From Clostridia bacterium (GTDB lineage: Bacteria > Bacillota > Clostridia > Oscillospirales > CAG-272), in assembly GCA_900768535.1 (NCBI GenBank), contig CAAGDE010000059.1, positions 1-39,129 of the forward strand: a DNA stretch of 39,129 bases, read 5' to 3'. The notes beneath the pieces were generated by a model. It had not been told where the DNA came from. It did no database searches and saw only the letters and a list, made by a program, of their open reading frames with translations. Below, piece after piece: positions 16,845-24,081 of this stretch. How positions within the stretch are numbered: position 1 is the stretch's first letter; each line of letters opens with the position of its first letter. The position numbers and the translations under genes are program-made.

Positions 16845-19427
16845 TCAGGATTCTGCCAGGCTGACCTCCCAGATTTTTGAAAGCGGAGACTGGTATGCTG
16901 TTGCTTCGCACAGCGTGCTCGAATCAATCACCGCCGAGTTCCAGATAAAGAGATTCTTTCTCTGATAGGTTGCCAGCTCTACCGCAAGCTCCATAACAAG
17001 GTCCAGCGCCTCTGCGTAGTACCCTTTCCGCTCGTTCTGATCCATGGTCGCACGGGCATCCTCAATCAGCAGTGCCAACTGATCCAGCCACTCCTGCTCC
17101 TCAGAGGTTCCCTCCTCCATAATGTAGGGGAAGCCCCAGTTCTTGATGGAGGTTGCGCTGGAATCCTTGTGGTAGACCTGATACATATCCGGGTCAATGG
17201 TGGACGACCACGCTGCCGCCCAGACGGTCAGACCGCCGGAAGCCAGCTCGGAAAGCGCGCTTGCGTCCTTGGTTACCGTCACGTCAAAGCCGATTTTGTT
17301 GAGCAGATTTGCCGCCTTCTGCATGGTGGCATATGCCGGGTGGTCGTTGGAGTCACCCGCAATGGTGAAGGTGAAGGTCAGGGTTTCACCGTTTGCGTTC
17401 TTCAGCTTTCCGGTCTTGGGATCCAGCGTGTTGTAGCCCGCTTCCGCAACAGCCGCCTTCGCGGAGTTCATCGCCAGCTTATCGTTGAACTTGCCGACCT
17501 TGGAAATGTTTCCGGCACCGTCATATTCGCAGTCATAGGAAAATTCCGCGTAGTAGGGCAGGCATCCTTCCGGATATGCCCAGGAATTCTTGGACATCGA
17601 ACGGTTCAGAATACTAGCAAAGGTGCTTCCGCCGTAGTAGTCCAGGCACAGTCCGACATCCATGCAGTACATGATGGCGCGACGGACGTTGACATCCTTG
17701 ACCTTGCCTGCGTTGATACCGATGTAGCCGTAACCCATGTTGTTTGCCAGCGCGTACTTCGTGGTGGCAAGATCCTTGAGCTTGTTGATATTGGTGTTGG
17801 TCGCCTGCGGCTCGGAGTAGTAAACCTCCGGGTTGGAGCCGGTCACGGCGTTGAACATCTGGTCGGTGGAAATCACCTTATAACGAACCTTCCGGATCTT
17901 TGCGTTCTTGGAGGTATCGCTGCCGAACACCGTGTAGAAGTTGTTGTTTCTCTCGTAGTAAACAATGTTGTTGGAGAAGAACTCGTTCTTGGAAGGAATG
18001 GAGGATTCCGCGGCGCAGGAGGTATCCGCATTGGACGCCTTGTAGGGACCTGCTCCGACCGGAACCTGCTTGACCTGCAGCTGATCGAAGAACGCCTGAT
18101 TGGAGAACGCAACGCCGAAGTTGCCGTTCTCGATGGAGAACTTTCCGATCTCCGCCTCGGTGGAATAGTAGCTCATGGGCGCCACGGTAAAGGAGAAGTT
18201 GTAAATCGCCTTGGGGTCGACGCCGTTGACAACGATCTGAAGGATATCGCACTCCTCGCCCAGGGCGATGTCGCCGCCCTCTGCGCTGGGAATGGAGGTT
18301 GCCTTGTAGGTTGTGATGCCGGAAATGCTCTTGATCTGCTTCTTGGAGGGGTCGGAGAAGTACTTGGAAATCTCCACGCCCTTGAAGTATTCCTTCAGGT
18401 TGGTCGCAGTGGTCCATCCGCCGGCAACCACCGCTCTGAGCTTGGTTTTGTACGACGACAGCGAGGATACATTCATGTTGGCGTCATAAACGGTCTTGAT
18501 CATGGCAGCCTCGGAGTGATCCGCCACCTTGTCATAGCCGTTCATATCCACCTCATAGGTGATTACGCCGGTTTCGCGATCCTTCTCGCTCTTGACGGTA
18601 ATGAGACCTTCCTTGTAGAGGAACACCTGCCACTGCTCGGTAAAGCCGTACTTCTTGTAAGATTCCGTGTCGCTGGAGCTGGACCAGTCGCTCTGCAGCT
18701 CTGCCCGGAACAGCTCCTCCGCCTTTGCGATGACTTCCTTTGCTTCAGCCGTCAGCGCGGACTTCTCCGCCTTCTCATCGTCGCACCAAGCCACAACCGC
18801 GTTGATACGGTCTGCCGCCAACTGAAGGAAGTAGCTGTCCATTTGCTTCTGCTGTTCCTCGTCCGCCGTCTGCGCACGGTATGCGCCAAGACCGCGGATG
18901 TTGGTGGAATACAGCGTCGAAGAACCGGTGTAAATCGGGTCAAGAAGGACATACAGGTTGAAGAGAACGTCCTTGATGCTCAGGGTCTGACCGTTGGAGA
19001 ACTTGATGCCGTTCTTGAGGGCGAAATAATACGTGGTGTAGTAGTTGTCGTAGTTGCCGGTGCTCTCAAAGTCGGCAGACGTTCCCTTGGTGATGTAGGA
19101 ATAATTGAGCGCCACGCTGTCGGTATCCTTGCCGCAGGTAATGTTGCCGTTCTTGTCGGTGGTCAGCATACCGATCTGGGTCAGACCGATGACGCTTCCG
19201 TCCGCACCGCTGGTGTAATAGAAGGGGTTGAATACACCGTCCAGCGCCTCACTTGCAATCGCAAAAGGCGTGTTCTCATTGGAAATGCCGGAGGGCGTGG
19301 TGCTGTCCCCGCCGCTTGAGGTGCCGGTTCCGTCGCCGCCGTTGCCGTTTTTGCACGCCACCGCCGTCGGCAGGATCGTGCAAACCGCGAGCAGCAGGCT
19401 CAGAATCTTCAAAAACTTCTTTTTCAT
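16845..19427 (-). CDS. oppA: OppA-like extracellular peptide-binding lipoprotein (SBP_bac_5)
   Basis: The 860-aa protein starts at the ATG at 19427, with AGGAAG upstream. The signal peptide ends in AVAC (Cys25), so it is anchored to the outside of the membrane by lipid, followed by a Gly/Ser/Thr-rich linker. Family 5 solute-binding features are visible: 'LKNGIKFSNGQTLSIKDVLFNLYVLLDP' near the start, 'VNVRRAIMYCMDVGLCLDYY' and 'IGFDVTVTKDASALSELASGGLTVWAAAWSSTIDPDMYQVYH' near the end. It should capture peptides and deliver them to OppB/OppC. At 860 aa it is much longer than the usual 530-600 aa; a long insertion (about residues 160-380) separates the conserved parts, so its ligand range may be unusual. 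It is followed by an attenuator-like hairpin. Confidence 0.92.
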   Translation of the reverse strand: MKKKFLKILSLLLAVCTILPTAVACKNGNGGDGTGTSSGGDSTTPSGISNENTPFAIASEALDGVFNPFYYTSGADGSVIGLTQIGMLTTDKNGNITCGKDTDSVALNYSYITKGTSADFESTGNYDNYYTTYYFALKNGIKFSNGQTLSIKDVLFNLYVLLDPIYTGSSTLYSTNIRGLGAYRAQTADEEQQKQMDSYFLQLAADRINAVVAWCDDEKAEKSALTAEAKEVIAKAEELFRAELQSDWSSSSDTESYKKYGFTEQWQVFLYKEGLITVKSEKDRETGVITYEVDMNGYDKVADHSEAAMIKTVYDANMNVSSLSSYKTKLRAVVAGGWTTATNLKEYFKGVEISKYFSDPSKKQIKSISGITTYKATSIPSAEGGDIALGEECDILQIVVNGVDPKAIYNFSFTVAPMSYYSTEAEIGKFSIENGNFGVAFSNQAFFDQLQVKQVPVGAGPYKASNADTSCAAESSIPSKNEFFSNNIVYYERNNNFYTVFGSDTSKNAKIRKVRYKVISTDQMFNAVTGSNPEVYYSEPQATNTNINKLKDLATTKYALANNMGYGYIGINAGKVKDVNVRRAIMYCMDVGLCLDYYGGSTFASILNRSMSKNSWAYPEGCLPYYAEFSYDCEYDGAGNISKVGKFNDKLAMNSAKAAVAEAGYNTLDPKTGKLKNANGETLTFTFTIAGDSNDHPAYATMQKAANLLNKIGFDVTVTKDASALSELASGGLTVWAAAWSSTIDPDMYQVYHKDSSATSIKNWGFPYIMEEGTSEEQEWLDQLALLIEDARATMDQNERKGYYAEALDLVMELAVELATYQRKNLFIWNSAVIDSSTLCEATAYQSPLSKIWEVSLAES

Positions 19428-19473
19428 CGTAATTCTTCCTTTCTTCTCTTGGTTTCGCTGATATATCTGTCGG

Positions 19474-20616
19474 TCAATTGCCATCTTTGTATTCGTTGAG
19501 CGCCGTCACCGTTACGGTGGAGGTCACTCCCGCACCTGCCGCGGCGGGTGCTTCTCCGAAGACGTTGCCCACGCTTTCAATCTTACCCGCCAGATTCTGA
19601 CGGTTGTTGCAATCGTAGGTAAACGCGCCGCTCATGGTCACATTTTCAACGGTCACGCCCTCATCACAGCGTCCCGCAAGCGCGCCCAGCTGCAGCAGCA
19701 TCTGATTCTGCTGATTGTTCAGGTTGATCTTCACCTGCAGATTTTCAAAGGTCACATCCCGGAGAACCGCGCCGCTCGCCAGCCGGTTGAACAGTCCGTA
19801 AGCGGTTCCGGCTTTGCTCTGGCTCTTTTCCACCGTCAGATTCAGGATCCGATGCCCGTTTCCGAGGAACTTTCCGGAGTAGGTGTCCGGGAAGCTGATC
19901 TTCCCCGCCTCGCTCATGTCAATGTCGTTCAGCAGATAGTAGTTCGCGCCGGCGCTCACGCTCTTCAGATCCGACGGCTTGGAAATCACACGGAAGTTCC
20001 CTTCAATGAATTTCGCATACACGGTTTCCGCGGGATTCGCGTCATCGTGTGCGTGAATGTACGGGAAAACCACCGGCCGGGTATACGCTTCATCGTAGTA
20101 GTAGCCGATCAGCGTGTGCCCCTCCCACTTGGGAGCCGTGAATCTGGAAACCGAAGGATTTTCATCCGAAACGGATACATTCAACGCCTGGGCGAAGTCC
20201 TCGCCGTAGCGGATCCGGACGCTGTAGTTCTTTGCCCACCGGCAGTAAAGCGTCAGATCCCCGGTGACCCGATCCTGACCGAAATCCCAGGTCCGCTCGG
20301 TCTCGCTTCCGTCCGCCGCCTTTTCCCTGACGTAATATTCCTTTACGTGGTAGCCGCTGCGGATCGGCCCCTCGGTATTGGTACCGTCCGCCCCGGGCGT
20401 GAACATGAGGGAATCCGGCTTGGCGTAATACAGCTGCTTCTCGTTTCCGCCGGCAGTCCCGCCGCAGAAGTCAATTGTGACCTTGCAAACGTATCCGTCC
20501 TGCTCCAGCCGATCCAATTTCTCCTGCTCCCGGTTTGAGGAACACGCCGAGAAGAGGAGCACAAGACTCAGAACCAATATTGCAAGCAGCCCTGTTTTCT
20601 TTCCGTACAATTTCAT
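19474..20616 (-). CDS. Surface lipoprotein with InlB-like repeats and GLUG-like motifs, first gene of the opp operon
   Basis: The 380-aa protein starts at the ATG at 20616, with GGGAG seven bases upstream. The lipobox is LFSAC (Cys25). Residues about 35-205 hold two or three degenerate InlB B-type modules (for example 'ALNVSVSDENPSVSRFTAPKWEGHTLIGYYYDEAY'). The C-terminal half has the pattern 'YYLLNDIDMSEAGKISFP..YSGKFLGNGHRILNLTV', seen in GLUG/beta-helix surface proteins, then 'GLFNRLASGAVLRDVTFENLQV'. No enzyme motif is seen. It lies 46 bases upstream of oppA with no terminator between them, so it is probably co-expressed with the transporter and protease. A role in substrate capture on the surface is inference. 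Confidence 0.85.
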   Translation of the reverse strand: MKLYGKKTGLLAILVLSLVLLFSACSSNREQEKLDRLEQDGYVCKVTIDFCGGTAGGNEKQLYYAKPDSLMFTPGADGTNTEGPIRSGYHVKEYYVREKAADGSETERTWDFGQDRVTGDLTLYCRWAKNYSVRIRYGEDFAQALNVSVSDENPSVSRFTAPKWEGHTLIGYYYDEAYTRPVVFPYIHAHDDANPAETVYAKFIEGNFRVISKPSDLKSVSAGANYYLLNDIDMSEAGKISFPDTYSGKFLGNGHRILNLTVEKSQSKAGTAYGLFNRLASGAVLRDVTFENLQVKINLNNQQNQMLLQLGALAGRCDEGVTVENVTMSGAFTYDCNNRQNLAGKIESVGNVFGEAPAAAGAGVTSTVTVTALNEYKDGN

Positions 20617-20930
20617 CTGAACTCCCGTACCCGCCTCCGACGGGCTTTGCTTCCAACCTGAATTTTGCAAACGCGATAATTATACATCTTTTTTATGTAA
20701 AAATAAAGCGTATAATTATGAACATTTTGCTTTTTTGCATTTTTCTTTTCCGGCAATTGCAGGATCCGGAAAGAAAACGGAACGGTGCCCCCGCAAGCAT
20801 CGCCCAAGGAGCACTTCTTTTTTCTTTCTTTCCGTTTTTCGGCGCCGCCGTTTGCAGGCTGTTTTTTTCTTCTTGCAAAAAGCGGCGACCTTCCGATCCG
20901 TCGGACGCCTCGGATCAAAACGCTATAAAT
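20617..20930 (-). other. Long leader of the opp operon
   Basis: If the promoter at 20931-20959 is used, the operon mRNA has an untranslated leader of about 300 bases. The leader is purine-rich with oligo-A and oligo-T runs and no recognised riboswitch or T-box motif. No supported reading frame was found in it. Confidence 0.4.
20679..20684 (-). promoter_or_regulatory. Possible second -10 element near the first opp-operon gene
   Basis: A perfect TATAAT lies about 65 bases before the start codon of the first gene, but the -35 region at proper spacing is poor (TTTATT). It could be a secondary promoter or chance in an AT-rich stretch. Confidence 0.3.
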
Positions 20931-20959
20931 ATCATATCACATAATTCCTTTTTTGTCAA
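20931..20959 (-). promoter_or_regulatory. Sigma-A promoter of the lipoprotein-opp-protease operon
   Basis: On the minus strand: -35 TTGACA (20954-20959), 17-base spacer, -10 TATGAT (20931-20936). The match is nearly perfect. It is about 310 bases upstream of the first start codon. Confidence 0.7.
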
Positions 20960-21182
20960 TGCTCCGGACGCCAAAATATCCACCAATCTTGCCATGATGA
21001 CGGAAATATTTTTATAAAAAACGTATATATTCAATTATTTGGTAATTTTATGCAGTCCGCTACCCCGCCGTTTCGGAGCCGGCATCCCCGATCGGGGGTC
21101 CGTCATACGCGTGCATTCCTGACCCGCCGTTTATGCATCCTGTCTCCCGTTCATCAATTGTTTGCTTTTGATTTTGCCGGAT
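20960..21182. other. Divergent intergenic region
   Basis: This stretch lies between the minus-strand opp promoter and the plus-strand ABC-transporter promoter. Frames through it do not start with a ribosome site and show no family signal. I see no RNA gene or repeat in it. Confidence 0.4.
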
Positions 21183-21253
21183 TTCCGACAGTTTCACCCT
21201 GTATTGTCGGAACCATATCGTTTTCAGAAATACTGTTTGTTGACTTTCCGACA
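21183..21253 (+). promoter_or_regulatory. Candidate operator: three TTCCGACA boxes
   Basis: The octamer TTCCGACA occurs at 21183-21190 and 21246-21253, with an inverted copy TGTCGGAA at 21205-21212. The first and the inverted copy form an 8-bp inverted repeat. The third lies inside the spacer between -35 and -10 of the ABC-transporter promoter, so a bound protein would block or remodel the promoter. The binding protein is not encoded in this window. Confidence 0.5.
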
Positions 21254-21268
21254 CTGTGTTGTTATAAT
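21240..21268 (+). promoter_or_regulatory. Sigma-A promoter of the ABC transporter operon
   Basis: -35 TTGACT (21240-21245), 17-base spacer, -10 TATAAT (21263-21268); about 75 bases before the ATG at 21347. Confidence 0.8.
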
Positions 21269-21346
21269 GATAATACACAGAGCCCCGTTTGTCCTCCGCC
21301 GGGCAGCCGGGCACAAAAGCTTTCCCGAAACAAAGGAGGTACCCTT

Positions 21347-22048
21347 ATGGCTTTCTTATCTCTATCCGATGTAAAAAAAGAATATCACACCGGTTCCGTT
21401 ACCGTGTCGGCACTGGAACACGTTTCTTTTGACCTGAATGCGCGCGAATTTGTCGTCATCCTCGGTGCATCGGGTGCCGGAAAAACCACACTTCTGAATC
21501 TGCTCGGCGGCATGGACACCGCGACGGAGGGAAGAATCGAACTCGACGGCAACAACATCGCCGGATACAGCAAACGGGAGCTGACGTTATATCGCCGGCA
21601 CGATGTGGGCTTTGTGTTCCAGTTCTATAACCTGATGCCCAATCTGACAGCCCTTGAAAACGTGGAGATCGCCGTTGAAATCTGTGAAAACCACCTGGAC
21701 CCGAAGCGTGTTCTGGAATCGGTCGGTCTTTCGGACAGGCTGGGCGGTTTCCCGGCAGAGCTTTCCGGGGGCGAACAGCAGAGAGTATCGATTGCACGCG
21801 CCGTTGCGAAAAATCCCAAGCTGATCCTTTGCGATGAGCCGACGGGGGCGCTGGACTATGTGACGGGAAAGAAAATTCTGAAGCTGCTGCATACCCTGTC
21901 CCGCGAGCAGGGAAAGCTCGTCATTGTTGTCACGCATAACGCCGCGCTGAGGGACATGGCGGATAAAGTGATCCGCATCAAAAGCGGCAGAATTGAGCGC
22001 GTGGAAATCAACGCGCATCCGATTCCGGTGGAGGAGATTGAGTGGTGA
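21347..22048 (+). CDS. ABC transporter ATP-binding protein (MacB/LolD/FtsE type)
   Basis: The 233-aa ATPase starts at the ATG at 21347, which has a perfect AAAGGAGG site; in-frame codons further upstream overlap the promoter. Motifs: Walker A GASGAGKT (40-47), Q-loop Gln92 (FVFQFYNLMPNLTALENVE, diagnostic of the MacB/LolD group), signature LSGGEQQR (139-146), Walker B LILCDEPTGALD (159-170), H-loop His197. It should power the FtsX-type permease encoded next. Such pairs do not pump small solutes across the bilayer in the classical way; known members act in lipoprotein or antimicrobial-peptide handling and cell-wall control. Which applies here is not shown. The gene is controlled by a strong promoter with repeated octamers. 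Confidence 0.93.
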   Translation: MAFLSLSDVKKEYHTGSVTVSALEHVSFDLNAREFVVILGASGAGKTTLLNLLGGMDTATEGRIELDGNNIAGYSKRELTLYRRHDVGFVFQFYNLMPNLTALENVEIAVEICENHLDPKRVLESVGLSDRLGGFPAELSGGEQQRVSIARAVAKNPKLILCDEPTGALDYVTGKKILKLLHTLSREQGKLVIVVTHNAALRDMADKVIRIKSGRIERVEINAHPIPVEEIEW

Positions 22049-23904
22049 AAACATATTTCAAAACGGTCCGGAGAATGTTCCGTCACCATCTGATCCGGCT
22101 GCTCTCCCTGATGGGCGTGATTCTGATATCCGTCGGTTTCATTTCGGGAATCGGTTCGCCGACCGATATGGTACGGGACAGCATAGAAAAATACTACCGG
22201 GACCGGAATGTCAGCGATTTTATCGTCAAAAGCAAGACGGGAGGTTTTACGGACGGTCAGCTTTCCGCCGTCCGGGCGCGCTACGGCGAAAATCATGTGA
22301 ACACCGGGCTTTCCCTCGACCTTCAGACCGGTGAAAAACGTTCCCTGCGGCTGTACTTTCTGGATTTTGACGCATGGGAGATCAATGTTCCGGAGCTGGT
22401 TGACGGCGAAAAAATAACCGGCGATGAGAGCAATTGCGTGTATGCGGAGATTTCCGACAACGTGATACGGGGCTACGCCGTCGGAGAGACCGTTGAGATC
22501 GATCTCGGAAAGGCGCTGAACCTACCGATGGAATATCGGATCTCCGTGACGGTAAAAGGGATCGTCAAAAGCCCGCTGACCTTCGGCAAGGACGGCGAGC
22601 CGAGCTATAACAATCCCGAAGACACCGAAATTCCGGACAACATGGTAAAGCTCAAAAAGCTGGATCTTCTGGAAAACATTCTCTATTGTCCGGCTTCCCT
22701 TCTGCCGGTTCCGGTAAAGGGAGATCTGTATATCACGGCGGCAGACAGGAATCTGTTCGGTTCGTTTTCCGACGGTTACGGGGCGTACGTGACAAGAGAA
22801 AAATCGGAGCTGACCGCATTGCTCGGAGACGATATTGAAATCATCACGCTGTACGACAATTACAGCTTCAAGTCCATCCTGTCCAGCGCGGACAAGGTTC
22901 GCGGCATCGGCAACATCCTGATGGTGATCTTCATTGCCGTTACGCTTCTTGTCGTCCTCTCGTCCATGATGCGCATGATGGAAGAGGAGCGCGCGCAGAT
23001 CGCCTGTCTGAAAACGCTGGGGTATTCCTCCTTCCGTATTGTCCTGCGGTACCTCCTGTTTGCAACGGTTGCGCTCGTTGCCGGCGGAGGCGGCGGCTTT
23101 TTCGTCGGCTACGGCGTTTCCCGACTGATTTGTTATGTGTTCGGCTACGGCCACGATATGCCTCCGATCTCCGTTGTGGTCAATCCGGGCTACTACTTTC
23201 TGTCCGCCGGCGTTATCGCCGCCGCAACATGGATTGCGGTCTTTCTTCTCGGTATGCGCATGACCGGTGACACCCCTGCCAATCTGCTGCGCCCCAAGCC
23301 GCCAAAAAAAGGAAAGCGGGTGCTTCTGGAGAATGTTCCGTTCATCTGGAACCGGCTGGCGTTCAGATATAAGTCCTCTTTGCGCAACGTCCTGCGTTAT
23401 AAGATGCGTTTTTTCATGATGCTGGTATCGGTTGCCGTATCCGCCGGACTCGTTCTTGCGGGGTTGGCTCTCCTGGATATGTGTCTGTTCGATGATTTCG
23501 GCTCCCCCTCCATCGTCGGAATCGCGGTTGTCGTCGTCGCGTTCGCCGGACTTCTGACAGCCGTTGTCATCAACACGCTGACAACGATCAATATCAGTGA
23601 GCGGAACCGGGAGATCGCAACCCTGATGGTGCTCGGCTATCTTGACAGCGAGATCTGCGGATATATCTACCGTGAAATTTATATCAGCACACTGATCGGC
23701 ATTCTGTTCGGCTATCCGGTCGGTGTCGGGATGGCAACACTGATTTTCAAAACGATCGGCTTCGGCACGGTCGGCAGTGTCAGCTGGTTCATGTGGCTGC
23801 TTGTTCCGGTTGTTGTTTTCGGATTTACACTGCTTGTCACCCTGATTCTGAAGCCGAAAATCGTAAAAACCAAAATGAACGAAAGCCTGAAAGCGGTTGA
23901 ATAA
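22042..23904 (+). CDS. FtsX/MacB-type ABC transporter permease
   Basis: The 620-aa membrane protein begins with adjacent GTG codons at 22042 and 22045 behind GGAGGAG; the second gives the classic GTGA overlap with the stop of the ATPase gene, and either may be used. Layout: transmembrane helix at about 15-35, a large extracellular domain (about 38-285), three helices with an FtsX domain (about 290-410), a linker, another helix (about 455-478) and a second FtsX domain (about 490-610). Both FtsX domains carry the coupling-type segments 'EERAQIACLKTLGYSS' and 'SERNREIATLMVLGYLDSE'. It works with the preceding ATPase. The substrate is unknown; no linked sensor kinase or regulator is in the window. 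Confidence 0.92.
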   Translation: MVKTYFKTVRRMFRHHLIRLLSLMGVILISVGFISGIGSPTDMVRDSIEKYYRDRNVSDFIVKSKTGGFTDGQLSAVRARYGENHVNTGLSLDLQTGEKRSLRLYFLDFDAWEINVPELVDGEKITGDESNCVYAEISDNVIRGYAVGETVEIDLGKALNLPMEYRISVTVKGIVKSPLTFGKDGEPSYNNPEDTEIPDNMVKLKKLDLLENILYCPASLLPVPVKGDLYITAADRNLFGSFSDGYGAYVTREKSELTALLGDDIEIITLYDNYSFKSILSSADKVRGIGNILMVIFIAVTLLVVLSSMMRMMEEERAQIACLKTLGYSSFRIVLRYLLFATVALVAGGGGGFFVGYGVSRLICYVFGYGHDMPPISVVVNPGYYFLSAGVIAAATWIAVFLLGMRMTGDTPANLLRPKPPKKGKRVLLENVPFIWNRLAFRYKSSLRNVLRYKMRFFMMLVSVAVSAGLVLAGLALLDMCLFDDFGSPSIVGIAVVVVAFAGLLTAVVINTLTTINISERNREIATLMVLGYLDSEICGYIYREIYISTLIGILFGYPVGVGMATLIFKTIGFGTVGSVSWFMWLLVPVVVFGFTLLVTLILKPKIVKTKMNESLKAVE

Positions 23905-23945
23905 ATTCACGGTCGGCGCACACACGTCTTCCCCGTGATTCTTCA

Positions 23946-23988
23946 CAAAAATCCTTGCCCACAGCTTGTCTGCAGGCAAGGATTTTTG
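23946..23988. terminator. Bidirectional intrinsic terminator
   Basis: The stem ATCCTTGCC / GGCAAGGAT is flanked by A5 on the left and T5 on the right, so it works in both directions. It lies between the converging permease gene and dxs-like gene and should end both transcripts. Confidence 0.85.
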
Positions 23989-24081
23989 TATCGTCTGACG
24001 AAAATTCCGACTTCGCGATTGCACCGCCGGAATTGCGCGGGGATGCTTCGATTCCCGGATGCTTTTTTGACCGGGGATCCT

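Noticed and set aside
20617..20930. T-box or other riboswitch in the opp leader
   Set aside because: No T-box sequence or antiterminator pair was recognised.
22522..24024. Minus-strand open frame of 500 codons opposite the FtsX permease
   Set aside because: It crosses the terminator at 23946-23988, is low-complexity and has no domain; the plus strand has clear FtsX features.
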